Below are positions 22,799 to 34,802 of a DNA stretch of 64,000 nt, in pieces. Every line of letters begins with the position of its first letter. Positions within the stretch are counted from its first letter, which is position 1. The DNA comes from Datura wrightii (lineage: Eukaryota; Streptophyta; Magnoliopsida; Solanales; Solanaceae). The stretch lies in NCBI GenBank assembly GCA_035772735.1, contig JASDFA010000020.1:13495501-13559500 (forward strand), given 5' to 3'. The position numbers were made by a program, and so were the translations under genes. The notes beneath the pieces are model-generated. The model ran no database searches, was not told where the DNA came from, and saw only the letters and a list, made by a program, of their open reading frames with translations.

Positions 22799-24217
22799 TG
22801 TTCGGGCTGTACGTGATGGGTATATAGCTACACGCAAGTGCACGTGGTTGAACAAGTAGTAAAGTGGCTTAAGTAAGCCAAGTATCGATCCCATAGGGAC
22901 TGGGCTAGAGTAACAATCTAATCAAGTGTCGATAAACTTTAACTCTAAAAATGCAGACAACAGTGTGAAGAAGAGTTTGATATGTTGGTTTCTAGTTTTA
23001 TACTAAGTCTAAAACGATTATATAATTTGAGTTTGAACTATGAATACGAGCATGCTGAGGTTAAATGAACATGTAGAGAAACGAATTATCAATACAATTT
23101 GGTTAATCTTTCCTCCGGTTGCTAGTCAAGAATTATTGCCAATGGATTAAAACTCTCTTATTTAACCCAACTTAAGAAGCATGAACCGTCCACCTACATT
23201 TCTGTGATAAAACGAAATTCATGTTCTAGCCCTACAAAACTGATTCCTTAATTGACTAATACGACTTTCAGGTATATTTCTATCCTGAAGGTAAATCAAT
23301 TCTCAATTTTCCCAAACTAAGAAAAGATCATATCCTATCAATTCACAACTTTCCAATTTCTTGCTCTCTCGAGTGAAACCGGACTTTTTAGATATACATT
23401 AATATTGGCCACACATTAATGCAGTAAGAACAAGAATCAATAGAACAACCATGGAAGAAAAGATGAAAAACCAATTGATCAATACTTACATTTCAATACA
23501 ATTATTCTTAACCTCAGCAAGAAGAGGATTTAGCCACTCATTTGTGGATTAAACATCGTTAAATGAGTGTAAATCATACAAGCAATTGAATTAAAGAAGG
23601 AGATAGAGAAAAACCCTGAGATTTTCGTCCCCTCAATTGCCTGTAACCCACGTTCTTGCTCCACCAAGTCAGAATAATTAAAAATGAACCTAAGTGTTCT
23701 ATTTATACTTGTGGGAATTTTTCCCGAAATAACAAGCAACGTGTCACGGAGTGCATCGCGGAGCACTGCCTCCGTAACACGCCACCGACGCGGACCCTTA
23801 CTGGAATTTAGCCATCCAGGTACTTAGGCCCAACGTGGCACGGCGTGCAACGCGGGGCTAGGCTAACGTGCCACAGCCCCAACGCGCACCTCCACTGGAA
23901 ATAGGCATAATTTCACCATCCCGGCAGAATGCATCCGCGGTGGCAGCGTGACACGGCTCCATCGCGGAGCCCCTTTAATTTGTGCCTTCAAGTGCTTTTT
24001 TCCTTTGCTAGCATTCGAGTCCAATCCCGATCTCTCCCAACATGTATCTTAGCTCCATAACTTTATATTTTTTCTGCAAAACAACGCTAATCATGTTGGT
24101 TAGTATACATTCACATTTTATTACAAATCACATGAGAATGTATAAACATCGATAGATAAACAAGAAAAAATTGACACATTTGAGTATCACTTGGGCATAT
24201 AAATTTGCCCAAGATCA
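22799..24217 (-). repeat. 5' LTR of element D
   Basis: A 1,419-base partner of 11485-12905. It has a TATAAATA box at 23700-23707 (minus) and the U3 hairpin at 23740-23781, where one arm carries a mismatch (gtaacac for gtgacac). It ends at gatca, followed by the TSD gctgc. Confidence 0.93.
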
Positions 24218-24480
24218 GCTGCTGCTTCATGCGACTGTGTGCCATCCTAGTGCCAAACTTCAATCCTTGCATCATTCACTCCAACTTCTTCACAGTTGAT
24301 TAAAAAGCCTCAAGTACGTTCAAATACATCACTTTTAGCCCTGAAGACATCTACTCACATGCGTTAGCCCTTTTCACTAATATATAATATAAACACATGA
24401 AAACACTCATAATTTATTTTCAAAACATAATAAAGTACGGGCAAAATATGTCTATGAAGTGCGTGAGTACGCCTTCATCA
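24218..24480 (-). repeat. 5' LTR of element C, second part
   Basis: The remaining 263 bases of the C LTR after the D insertion, beginning with the duplicated gctgc and ending cgccttcatca. It matches 8010-8228. The flanking agtag matches 6802-6806 and closes element C. Confidence 0.85.
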
Positions 24481-24552
24481 AGTAGTTCAAAGTGTCTATA
24501 TTAATCTACGCTGGCCTGTTGGATCTCTCGAGGCACTAGGCCAGGTTAGTTG
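24481..24552 (+). pseudogene. Copia integrase start, right part of split remnant
   Basis: Read on the + strand directly after C, one frame gives INLRWPVGSLEALGQV, resembling the copia integrase start that follows the GAG pre-integrase domain at 6607-6806. With the agtag duplication this supports the copia element continuing here. Its right boundary with chromovirus A is approximate. Confidence 0.5.
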
Positions 24553-25272
24553 AGGTGCATCCCTGCCTCTGGACCTTTCCCAGCTCTCATAACACAAACT
24601 GCTATATATTGCAGTTGGAATATCACTAGCTCAATTAACTCTGTGGATGAAGCATGCATAACCTTAAATATCCCCTACAATTGATCCAAAAAGTGTTGAG
24701 GTTACTCTTTGCAGTCTGTCCCCATAAACTGCAGATAACTCAAGGTAAGAAACTCACAAACCCTCGAACTATTGGGTCTGTGAATGGGCTCAACAACAAC
24801 TGGTGCCATTGACTGGCACTGAGTAGTCATCGTCTGAGCCAACATATATACTGCACTACCAACATCCTGGTCTGAGAGTGTAGGATGGACTGGAAGTGGT
24901 GCTAGCACGTTTGTAGCCTTGGGAGGTTCCTGGTATAGTGGGGAATGCTAGGGAGATTGAGAAAATATCTCCCTTTTGGTCCCAGGCTGGGCCATCTCCG
25001 ACTATGGTACCCTACTAGTACTCACTCCTGCTGTTATATCCAGCTCTCGGCTGACTGCAGTCTATCTTGCATCAGAATTCTCTATAGAAAGTCATAACAA
25101 TATAAACTTAGGGACTCAACCCTATACAACTCAGCTCTATAACATGATTTAAGCAGAAAAAGGGTAATCATACTATCATGCCTTGTAGCTTTCTTCTTAT
25201 AAATACGGTGCACAACATATTTATAGGAAAAATCTACTAGACACGGTTTATAGACTCAATAGGTATAACATT
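24553..25272 (-). pseudogene. Chromovirus gag fragment (element A)
   Basis: Minus-strand translation gives EPIHRPNSSRVCEFLTL and QFMGTDCKE, then, across a frame change, GIFKVMHASSTELIELV and YESWERSRGRDAP. This is the start and core of a gypsy gag related to E and B but more divergent. The rest of gag and all of pol are absent; the sequence ends near 24553 against the copia fragment. Confidence 0.7.
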
Positions 25273-25284
25273 GCTCCGATAGCA
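25273..25284 (-). other. Degenerate primer binding site (element A)
   Basis: The + strand gctccgatagca differs at two positions from the perfect initiator tRNA-Met site gctctgatacca seen in E. It lies 4 bases from the LTR edge at 25289. Confidence 0.7.
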
Positions 25285-25288
25285 AGTT

Positions 25289-28200
25289 TGTCATGCCCCA
25301 TCTTGGGAGGCGTAACTGGCACCTGATGCCACACTTGACCGAGAGCTGACATAGTTGGACATATACACCTATGGTGCATACTAGCAATACATAATCAAGA
25401 AAACAATGAAGTATAGCTCAGCTTAAAGAAGCCCTTGACCGAAAAGAACACAATATAAACACCTGCACAAATATTCAACTAACCCAACAATTTATAATAA
25501 TAATAACATCCTAGTGTTCCCAAAAGACTATCATGTTGTCTAAATCAAATAAAGCTAAAAGTAAACATATATACAAGGGCCATAAAGGCCGCCAAAATGC
25601 CTAGACAAAATAACAAAACCAACACGACCAACAATATACTCCTAAATAATCCCATAGTATGCAAGCCTCTAAAGAGTAAATATTTGACCTGGACAGGACT
25701 CCGACCTACCCAAAAATAATGGTACAACAAAATATAGGCAAACCTCTCAAGTACGACAACTCCAAAAGAGAGGAGCTGACCAATATGCTGAGCTTGAATT
25801 GCTACTGAGAAGGTCTCTGAACCTATCTGTCAGAACTTACAGGAAAAAGTGTAGTGCCCCCAGGGTCAGGTGTCATTACAACAATGGACCGAGTATGTAA
25901 GAAAATAATAATAAGCTAGAACTGAACTTATAGTAAGGACTGAATATAAATAGCTGTACGAGTAAGAGAATAACCTAAAAGATCTTAATAAATTATATAG
26001 AAAACTAAATAGGCAATAATCAAACAAGAACCTAACCTAACCCCCATAAGCCTGGCAGGTACGAACAACAAACAAAAAAAACTACTTGAGCCCCCATAAG
26101 CCCTAGCAAGTACACCTCAATCTACATATCCCTATTCATAACACTACAGCCCTGTAGGCAAACTGTAATTGTATCTTGAACACACTTGGCTCCTGTATCT
26201 ATATCTTGAGTCTTCTGGGCTCCTATAGTTGTATCTGAGCCTTATGGGCTCCTGTAACTACACCCTGAGCACACAAGGCTCTACTGAGAGTCGATAATGC
26301 CAACATAGACGTAAAGGAAGTCCACGACTAAGCAGACTTCAATGTGGTCCTTCTAAACATTTTATAGCTCTTATAAGCAAGTATAGCCCCATAGACAAGG
26401 TACAATTGTCAATAGACTTTCTAGGCAACATATAAATGGGCACATGTACATGTATAGATTAAAGAGAAAGGCTCGACACTAACAGTTGACAAGATAGTCA
26501 ATGAAGGAATTAAACAATCTTCTAATCTATCAGCAAGTAATGTGGCTATCTTAGCGACATGCATGAAATATGTACGTCATAAGGTTGCTAACAAAAAGGT
26601 GAGAAACATGAAAACTCACCACCATAACTGTATAGGCAGCCACAATGCAATTAACATGAAGGTTGAACTACAACAAAAACAATCTATCTCTATAGGGGCC
26701 AAAATACGCCAAAGGCCCATAGGCGAGCTATGTAGTTTATAGGCATTGTAATCAAATGGTTTCGATGCCAAAATGATCATTACACTGCCAACATCAACAT
26801 GAAATGCAAACTAGCTAACCGCAAGGCCCCTAAGACTTCAGTATGGAATAAATTATCAATAGCCTCTTAAGCGACAACAATTTAAATTAGAATATTCTTA
26901 TGTCGCTTTTAACACAAGGCAACATCTAAATGAGGCCAATCCCGATAAGGAAGCTTAACATATCTAAACATATACAATTCCAACAGCCAACCCATAATAA
27001 CTAACATGGCTACGACTATTACAACAATAACAACAAGTCATATTAACTATACGAAGGAGAATTTTTATTGATAGAAGTTTAACCTTAACATACCTCATAT
27101 ACAAGATTAACAGGTTGGTGTCAAACTTTCTGTACTAGACTTCTGAAATCAATTTATGCTACCACCAAGAGCTAGGACTTGGAACTTAATATTCTTATGC
27201 CCTAAATCGCAATGGAGGGCTTAAGGATTATTGTGGAGGATTTTTTATGTGAGTATGCTGCCGAACCAAAGAAACTTATTTGCAAGGCTAATGTTAGGCA
27301 ACTTCTGCTTTTATGTGTAAATAACTTTCAAATGAAAGGATACTACTAATACTATGTATAGAGGTAATGATTTAGGCAGTGGAAGTGACTAGATAAGAAG
27401 GATACGTATGTGATGAAGCATATCACTTACTGACTTCAATCATTATATATATAATAGTACTTATGGCTACTTATTATTACAATTAAATTAATGTAACTTC
27501 ATACTTCTATATTCAATAGCCACTTTTCGTTTGGAAAGTAGAGTAAAATATTTATGACTATATATATCTCATAAAATTAAGTCATAACTTTCTCGACTTC
27601 AAATCTTAATGTACAACTATTGAGTGATATGAATACCTTATAACATATCCTTCTTGTGGATTAAACACTCTTGACCATATCTTGAATGTACAAGTTTATC
27701 ACTTCAATTATATGGGGTGTTACATAGACAACCTTGCATACCTGGAACGATGAACTCTTGACTCTAGCTTGAGAATGCCTAGGTTAAAGATGAAGAAACC
27801 TAGCTTTCTTGAGAGCTTTGAGAGTTAATGATTCTTGAATTTCTAATGTAATGTGAGTGAATGGAAGGTTAGCCTATTAAAACCCTTTTATTTCCCTCAA
27901 ATATAACCCAAAATGACTTGGTTTAAGAACTAAAAGCATAGAAAATTATAAAATTACCCTTATAAAAATGTACTAAAAAATCCGTTGTCTGGTCCCTATG
28001 GATCTTTCATTGCGTCATACCACGACTCGTGGTCACTGAAGCAACTTGATCACTTTCTAAACTTCATAGTAAAACTAGTCAGGACGAGTCGTTGCTTGGT
28101 AGCATGATTCGTGGTCTGCTCTCGTGACTACTGCAATAATTTTGAACATCTGCGGAACCTCTTACCACGGGCTAACAGGATGGTACGTGCTATGGTACCA

Positions 28201-28340
28201 TGAGTCATGACTCGTAGTTTCTAAAAATATGGAACATCTCTAATGGCTTACCACGAGTCCTTCCCATGACTCATGGTCCTTCACCACAACTCATGGTGTG
28301 GGTTGTCCTATGGGAAATACTCCACTTCCTGTTGGTTTTC
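25289..28340 (-). repeat. 5' LTR of chromovirus A
   Basis: The LTR starts tgtcatgcccc at 25289. Its first part resembles solo LTR F (shared ctggcacctg and tagtgcccccagg-type blocks). Further right come a leader block with cataccTgg near 27738 and the CACGANTCGTG-type palindromic motifs (28018-28300), in the order seen in E, J and B. A ggggtgttaca at 27714-27724 mimics an LTR end, but the continuing similarity argues it is internal. The right end is uncertain because no clean terminus is visible. Confidence 0.55.
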
Positions 28341-28956
28341 TGCTTCATTTCTAGGATCTAATCTAGTATCTATCTTGTCTAGAATTTAAAAGACAAACTT
28401 CTTGTTAGATTCCTCTTAGCAATTAGAAGGTCAAGAAAGTAATATTATCAAATATAGTGGTTGTCCAAAATATTGTATCCAAAAAGAATGTACAATACTG
28501 AAATAATCTCCGCCAATTATGCCTTAGATTACTAAATGGGTTTATCCTACTTTCGTGACCAAATGTTAACAAAAGGATGCATACACAAGTCTTCATGAAA
28601 AATCTCCTTGGTCAAGGTAGTAGAAAATATTAGGTAGGACTTCTATTAAAGACTAAGAGTAGTTTTAGATTACTATTCTATACTCAAAGAGATTAACTCT
28701 AGTACCTCATACTCACTTATTAACTCTAATCAATGAAATTATTCTGAACTCAATGCCTTGATATAGAATCAGACTAACACTCTCCTAAGAATAATGTAAC
28801 TCCAAGAAATCTCTTCCTCAGACTCACAAATCTACCTCTCCTAAGTAATCTATTGCAATATAAACTCTCTCATGACAATTACTTCAAGAATAATCTAGTT
28901 TTTCACTTGTTCAATGATGACCTTCAAATCCACTCTTCACAAGAAGGAAGTGTAAA
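28341..28956. other. Unassigned AT-rich sequence
   Basis: About 600 bases between LTR A and element H. No ORF, terminal repeat or similarity to other parts of the window was recognised. It may be the outer part of LTR A, an older element or host DNA. Confidence 0.4.
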
Positions 28957-29104
28957 TGATCATCGCAATATAAATACCCAACTAAGAGTCGGGGTCAAAT
29001 CCACAGGGAATAGCGATTAGATGGCACAAAAAGTTGTCTGTTGAGTTGAACTAAATTGCATCATTGCATTAAAAATAAAAAAATAAATATTGGGGGAAAG
29101 TGAG
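28957..29104 (-). repeat. 3' LTR of element H, left part
   Basis: It begins tgatcatcgcaatataaata and carries a cccaactaagagtcggggtcaaatccacaggg block comparable to the same position in the C and D LTRs. It ends at gtgag, the duplicated target of element G. The outer edge could also be 28951. Confidence 0.65.
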
Positions 29105-29821
29105 TGATGTCGCCTAAGCGCACGTAGTCGTCAAGTAATATAGGATTGTTAATTTCAGATATCGTACCCACAAAGACTTGTCAATTTAATCATTATAAGG
29201 TTGTACTTTGATTTCACTAATGTACGAAATAAGTAAAATGAAGATTGACTTGGAAAATTAAACTACTAAAACTTCAAATATAAAAATTAACTAAAATAAA
29301 TGCAAGCTTGATTGCATTTCGATAATGATGAAGACTCACGCAATGGAACTCGGTTGGTTTCAATTTGAGTTTTCCATACATAATTAAACTAGCATGATTC
29401 TTCTTACAGTTGTTAGTTGCAAGTTATTATCCCATTTCTTGCCACTATCCCTAGCATCCAAGAACTATTTCATGAATCCTAACGCCTATATCCCTATGGT
29501 CACAGGAGAACAATGAAACGACAGTTATGCCTACTTATATTTCAACAAAATGGGGTTGAAAGGTATATCCCTATCCTCAACAACAACTTCCATCCTATCA
29601 CAATTGGGTTTAAGGTTCTTTGAATTCCTGTTCTGTATTTATTTTTAACCCTTTTGATTTCCTTTTCCAAGTTCAATCGAAATCCAACAGATTACTTAGA
29701 ACGTGATCAAGCTCATAAATAATAAATTAACACAAATAAATACAAATAACCATAATTGAAGAATCAAAATCAAGTTTAATTAGTCTTTCAAACAATCAAT
29801 CATTCGCCATGGCCACAACCA
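29105..29821 (-). repeat. Truncated 3' LTR of element G
   Basis: It starts tgatgtcgcctaagcgc and runs parallel to the right LTR as far as the ccacaacc at about 29818. There the partner continues with ctagaatatgag while this copy changes to ataattgactgc. The lost part includes the U3 end and the LTR/purine-tract junction. Confidence 0.75.
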
Positions 29822-31100
29822 TAATTGACTGCAAGTTTTCTAATAATAGAATAACTAAGAAGTTTTCAATCAAAGCTCACTTTTTCAATTCTCTAGAAGC
29901 AAGTAAACAACATAATTTTGTATGGGCACCCCTTCTTCTCACTTTTCTTTTCTTATCACAAAAATTTCTTTTTCCCTTAACATTATACTTCAATGGACCT
30001 TTCCTTTCAAGTCTCAAAGTGCTTAAGACTACTTTGGATCAATAAGTTTGAGGTCTCACAAACAAAAAGGGATTAAGATACTATTGAGGCTAAGAAAGAG
30101 AAAGGCTTTTAGGCTCAAAGGAGGTAACTAGGGAGAATGACTAGGAAGGTAAAACAATTACAGGAAAAAAATTGGCTTCTTCAAAGAAGTGCCTTGATCA
30201 TCTCTTAACCCCCTACCAACTAGTTATCCTACATATACTAAGGCAGGTTCTAGATGCTACAGTATGTACATACAAAATAATTTATCTCACCTCTCATCGC
30301 AACAAGAATCTAATAAGTTTCTACAACTATACATTCACACAACCATATTGAATGACAAAGTAAATTCATAATTATGCCCTAAGGGTATGTTGAATAAAAT
30401 TAAAGAGATATGTGCATCTCTCAAGGATTCTAACTCATGCAATCAAGATGAACACTCTATTTACTCTAGCATAGCATCTAAGCAGAATATCAACAAGCAT
30501 ACAAGTGGATGATCTATGACTCGATCCTAAAAAATATAAAAAATGCTATGAAACTTCCCTTAAGAGGGTCATCATCCATCTATCATAGGTAATCGTCATT
30601 ACTCTACGACTTCAACGACTCCTAAAAATGAAAAAATTACTCAGTTCAAAGGTCCCCCTCCCCTTCGGCAAAGAACCGAATCCATAAGAAAAATCGAAAG
30701 GTGGATGAGATATGCCAATTTTCAAAATTTTTTCGAACAAAATATGATGGTATACTCACCCTTAACCTCAAAATTCAGGGAGACATACCCTCACCCCTCA
30801 CTTAAAATCATGCTCTGTCCTCAGAGCATCTAAAAAGTAAAAATCATACAAGGGTGAGAAACACTCCCTGAGGTACTCTAGGGCCTAGCTAGTAGTGTGT
30901 CTCTTGGATTCACGAATCACACAACCCCACACTTAAGCTCAAGAAGTTTTGTTTTTGAGTACTCATACTTCCCTTGCTCTACACAGAAAACAACAACAAA
31001 AAAAACAAAAGTGACACTATAGAAAATAATAAAAAGTACATTATTACAAATTGGGTTGCCTCCCAACAAGCGTCTGATTTAACGTCGCGACACGACCCCA
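29822..31100 (-). other. Non-coding 3' part of element G
   Basis: Contains blocks also seen in C, D and H: aaaagggattaag, ggtaactaggg near 30124, ggcaggttctagatg near 30243, and taagagggtcatcatcc near 30562. A purine tract with hairpin lies at 30790-30829, another ccccacacttaa at 30925, and the LNQ block at 31053-31096 encodes RVATLNQTLVGRQP. No protein-coding gene is supported. Confidence 0.6.
30790..30829 (-). other. Purine tract plus hairpin (element G)
   Basis: The + strand reads cacccctcacttaaaatc, then perfect 8-base arms atgctctg (30810-30817) and cagagcat (30822-30829) with a tcct loop. The stem sequence differs from D and H at paired positions, yet full complementarity is kept. Confidence 0.7.
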
Positions 31101-31110
31101 TCAAGTTTCA

Positions 31111-32059
31111 TCACTTTTCCTTCCACTTTGAGCATATGAATTTCACCCCTAGTTTTTTTTCCAATTTTCTATTATGCTCAAGGGGTGGTGGTGTAAACAT
31201 AAAGGGACCAAGTAATAGATATTGCATCTTATAATTCTTAGCCGTTAAGTGAGGGATGTCGTAATGTGTCTTTGACATAATAAATTCTAGAATATAGGGG
31301 TGTTTTTCCTCATCTACACATTTCTCCATAGGCTTGGACGACTCTATTTCTAGGTCGCCACCCAAACACAATGTCGAAAAATGAATGAGGACCAATACGC
31401 CCTAACTCCAAGATTGCATTATGATTGACATCCTCACTTTTATTCACCTCCTCAACATCAACATCAACCACCAAAGAAATGTATAATGGTTGGAATTCTT
31501 CTTCTTGTTTCATGCATTTTCTAGTATGCACAACACTTTGTAGTTGGGACTCGACACCACAGCCTTTTCATTTAAAAGACCCTGCAGGTCACGGATACTT
31601 GAGCCAAATTGGCTAATCTCTTGTCGGAGCTTCTTTTCTCCCCCTTGAGGTTCCTCTTGAGTATTGGCTAAGACCGTGACTTTCGAATCATTACAATTCA
31701 TAGTCTCAACCATAATCTCTGTGAGCTTGACACTCATCCTTTTTAAGGCTCCTCCCGATTCAGTAAGCTGCTCCCTCATTACTTCCATATGCTCCAGGAT
31801 CATTTTTTTCATATTGCTCATGGGAGAATGATGTTCCTCCTCTTCATTATTCCTATAAGCATAAAAAAAACAGGAGGATCATAATAGGAGATTGGGGTAG
31901 GGGAAAATTTTTTAGAAAACCATTCCCATGGCCATCTAGACCACCACGTACACCACAAGTATGACAATATTTCCACAAGTGGGGTCCTCCACAATTCAGA
32001 CAAGGATCACTAAAATATGAATACCCATCATTCAACTCATTTATATACCAAGATGTCAT
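31111..32059 (-). pseudogene. gag-like fragments (element G)
   Basis: From ATG 32059 the minus strand gives a CCHC-like knuckle CLNCGGPHLWKYC, of the type in Athila gag, then GLDGHGNGF. After a frame change near 31850 a 103-residue stretch is rich in Glu, Lys and Met (LEHMEVMREQLTESGG, QFGSSIRDLQGLLNEKA), matching the post-knuckle helical region of gag. A further frame (31111-31395) encodes LGVKFICSKWKEK, which I do not recognise. The gag N-terminal capsid part is not present. Broken frames make function unlikely. Confidence 0.55.
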
Positions 32060-32165
32060 GTTAAGAAGAGTGGTATAATACTAAAAAAAGGAAAATTAAA
32101 AATATATACAATATACAAACTAGTGAAATGGAATATAACCTACAAATGATTAAACAATATTCAAT

Positions 32166-32183
32166 TCCCCAGCAACGCCGCCA
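32166..32183 (-). other. Primer binding site, tRNA-Asp type (element G)
   Basis: The + strand tccccagcaacgccgcca lies next to the LTR start at 32190. It matches the tRNA-Asp 3' end with two mismatches, as in element D. Confidence 0.8.
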
Positions 32184-32189
32184 AAAACT

Positions 32190-33558
32190 TAATGTCGCCA
32201 AGCACAGATGGTCATCAAGTAATATAGGATTGTTAAGTCCAGATATTGTACCCATGGAGACTTGTCAATTTAATTGTTATAAGGTTGTACTTTGATTTCA
32301 CAAATCTTCGAAACAAGTTGAATGAAGATTGACTTGGAAAATTAAACTACTAAAAAACATCAAATATAAAAATTAACGAAAACGAATGCAAGCTTGATTG
32401 TATTTCGATAATGATGTCAGACTAGGATAATGACACTTGGTTGATTTCAAGTTGATTTTTCCAGACATAATTAAATTAGCATGATTCTTCCTGTGGTTGT
32501 TAGTTGTAAGTTACTTTCCCATTTCTTGCACTATCCCTAGCATCCAAGAACTATTTCATGAACCCTAACGCCTATATCCCTATGGTCGCAGGAGAACAAT
32601 GATATGACGGTTATGCCTACTTGTATTTCAACTAAACGGGGTTGAAGGGTATATCGCTATCCTCAACAAAAACTTCTAACCTATCACCAATGGGTTCAAG
32701 GGTATTTGAATTCCTGTTCTGTACTTATTGTTAACCCTTTCCATTCCCTTTCCCAAGTTCAATCAAAAGCCAACAAATTACTTACAAGGTGAGAAATAAA
32801 TACAAACAACCATAATTGAAGAATCAAAATCAAGTTTTATTATTCTTTCAAACAATCAACCATTCACCATAGACACAACCCTAGAATATGAGTTTAGCTA
32901 CTCATAGACAAGAAGAAACATAAATGCTTAGTCATCATCATGCAAAAATATGAAGTAAGGAACAGAAAACCTAATTGTAAAATTTTGTCTTCCTTCCAAA
33001 TGGCTTACAAGCTTTCATGAACAAACTACAGAATAAAAATGAGTAAAAACTTCTTCCAAGAAGTCCAAAACTACTCTAAGAAGTCATAAACTATGTAACA
33101 AACGACCTAAGACTTATATTTATAGATGAGCCTTCAAATGAAGCTTCTGCCCTTCAATACTTGGCTTTAAATCAACATTTTTGCCTCGAAATTGGTCTGG
33201 CATGCTGTGCCCTCTATCTCGCTATATACTTAGTCAACTTTTTAGTAATTTTTAGCTCCAGATAAGGTCTGGTGCGCCGCTCCAGCCATAGCACCAGACT
33301 GAAATTTTTTAAAGTTTGGGACTTGATGGCAGGCACCAGCCATAACACCAGCCCTGTTAGATCCTCAAATCTTCACTTCTTGCATTATTTTGAGCCCATT
33401 TTGCCTAGTTTCCTACATAAATCAACTCAAATCGTTTGTTAGCTCATAAAACACATAGATACAATGAATTTAAGAATTAATTAAGAATTATGAAGTCAAA
33501 ACATGATCAAATTTGGGTAAAAATATGGAAAGTGGGCATGAAAATATGCCCAACATCA
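32190..33558 (-). repeat. 5' LTR of element G
   Basis: A 1,369-base LTR starting taatgtcgcc (the other copy has tgatgtcgcc) and ending gcccaacatca. It carries a moderately GC-rich U3 block (33195-33350) with repeated gcaccag/ctggtg motifs. It is flanked on the right by gtgag. Confidence 0.85.
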
Positions 33559-33563
33559 GTGAG

Positions 33564-34765
33564 ATCACAATTTGAACTAAAACCAACTACCAATTAAAAC
33601 AAGGCAACCAAGGGCCAGGGGCCAGCTATTAATGGGGCATCGATTGGATTGGAATTAACTAAAAATCAAATTACTACTCATAGGCATAAATAACCATGGA
33701 TAAGGTGGCACCCGATGTTTTTCAACCACTTGGGTGCCTTTTTCCTTGGGTTTTTTCAAACTCCAAGGTTCAATTAATTCATCCACTATCGCTTGGGAAG
33801 GAATTGAACTATCTCTAGCCTCAACTTTTTAATGGGTGTATGAGAATGAGTTTTGGCTATCTCTAGCCCAATCTCACATAATCAAGACCCAAACCCACTA
33901 TTGTTTTCTCACCCATATTCTATTCTCCTTTTTTAAGAAAAAATAGAATAAGTAAACATAACCCACATTTGAAACTATGGATAATTTAATTATAACTTAG
34001 AGAAAACAAAAGATTTATACTAAATTAGTAATTATAAGATCAATCTAGCAATATCCAATTCAATTTATCCCCAATCATGCACACACCCCTAGCAAAATAT
34101 TTATCCACTCATAGATGAATAATACAAATTCATATTGACAAATAAATTCATAAAATCTATTATTAAGAGTAAATAGAAAGCTCAGATTTGTCTTCAATGG
34201 AGGTTTGTATCTTGAATAAAAAAGTGAAGAAAAACTAACTCTAGTCTTTCTCTCTCGATAAAATTAAAAGATATTCAACACATTACAATATTCTACTTCT
34301 TCGAAGGAATGGCATGTTTAGTCCTCTTTAAAGAATGTACAAAAGTTGGTTAAAAATGCTACTCAAATCCCGTATTGGATGATTTTACCCTTCTGACGAT
34401 GGCCTCACTTGCGAGACGTTTCATTGGTGCCCAACTGCGGGATGCCACTCCAATGCAACTGGGGGCCAGTGACTCCTGTCATAGTTCAGCATTGGCACTG
34501 GTAGTTTGAAAGTGCTGATCCATGTTCTACTGATGCACCTTCCACTTCAACACAGTGGGCTCCTACATTTGGTCGGTCCCATTCGGTGGAACGCCGGTCC
34601 TCTTCGTTAGATCCATTCTTTTGTTCAATTCCTTTGTTTCTCTATTTATATTCAATGCCTATAATAACAAAAGAGAAAGAGCATGAAATCTTCGTAAATA
34701 ACTTGAAAACCAAGCAATAACTCATGTTTAAAAGCCTAATGAGTTAGTATATTACCAACTCATCA
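33564..34765 (-). repeat. 3' LTR of element H, right part
   Basis: It continues the H LTR after G and ends accaactcatca, the same terminal style as LTR C (cttcatca). Together with 28957-29104 it gives about 1,350 bases. A GC-richer block at 34395-34600 occupies the U3 position. Confidence 0.7.
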
Positions 34766-34802
34766 AATCCCCAAACTCGAACCATTGCTTGTCCTCAAGC
34801 AA
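34766..34802 (-). other. Polypurine tract and hairpin at 3' LTR of element H
   Basis: The element strand GAGTTTGGGGATT lies at the LTR edge. Beside it, arms ttgcttg (34785-34791) and caagcaa (34796-34802) close a tcct loop. Its layout is the same as in C and D. Confidence 0.7.

Larger units (their letters stand above)
11485..24217 (-). mobile_element. Element D: Athila-group Ty3/gypsy with gag-pol and a third ORF
   Basis: Minus-strand element of 12,733 bases with TSD gctgc (11480-11484 and 24218-24222), inserted in the 5' LTR of C. Order on its own strand: 5' LTR, tRNA-Asp primer site, gag, protease, RT, RNase H, integrase, a promoter-like hairpin block with candidate intron, ORF3 (PF20167-like), a conserved non-coding 3' region, purine tract, 3' LTR. 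No second RNase H is seen between RNase H and integrase, which favours Athila over Tat/Ogre. The LTRs are about 97% identical by eye count, so D is younger than C. Every ORF is broken. Confidence 0.93.
6807..24480 (-). mobile_element. Element C: non-coding Athila-group retrotransposon (contains nested element D)
   Basis: Minus-strand element with TSD agtag at 6802-6806 and 24481-24485. The 3' LTR is 6807-8228, the internal region only 8229-10304 (about 2.1 kb), and the 5' LTR 10305-11484 resuming at 24218-24480 after element D. A tRNA-Asp-type primer site is at about 10283-10300. No gag or pol can be read. It keeps the purine tracts with hairpins and a short RVAMLNQVLLRRQP-coding block shared with D, G and H. 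The two LTRs differ visibly at many sites (roughly one in ten), older than D's. It is best described as a non-autonomous, LARD-like derivative. Confidence 0.88.
29105..33558 (-). mobile_element. Element G: gag-only Athila-group element
   Basis: Minus-strand element flanked by gtgag (29100-29104 and 33559-33563), inserted in the H LTR. The 5' LTR is 32190-33558 and the primer site 32166-32183. The internal region is about 2.3 kb with gag-like fragments only. The left (3') LTR is incomplete: 29105-29821 matches 32190-32885, then sequence jumps straight into the internal region, deleting ~670 bases of LTR and the purine tract. No protease or polymerase is present. Confidence 0.85.

Noticed and set aside
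27714..27724. ggggtgttaca as the end of LTR A
   Set aside because: Similarity to other chromovirus LTRs (leader block and palindromic array) continues to about 28300, so this is probably an internal chance match.
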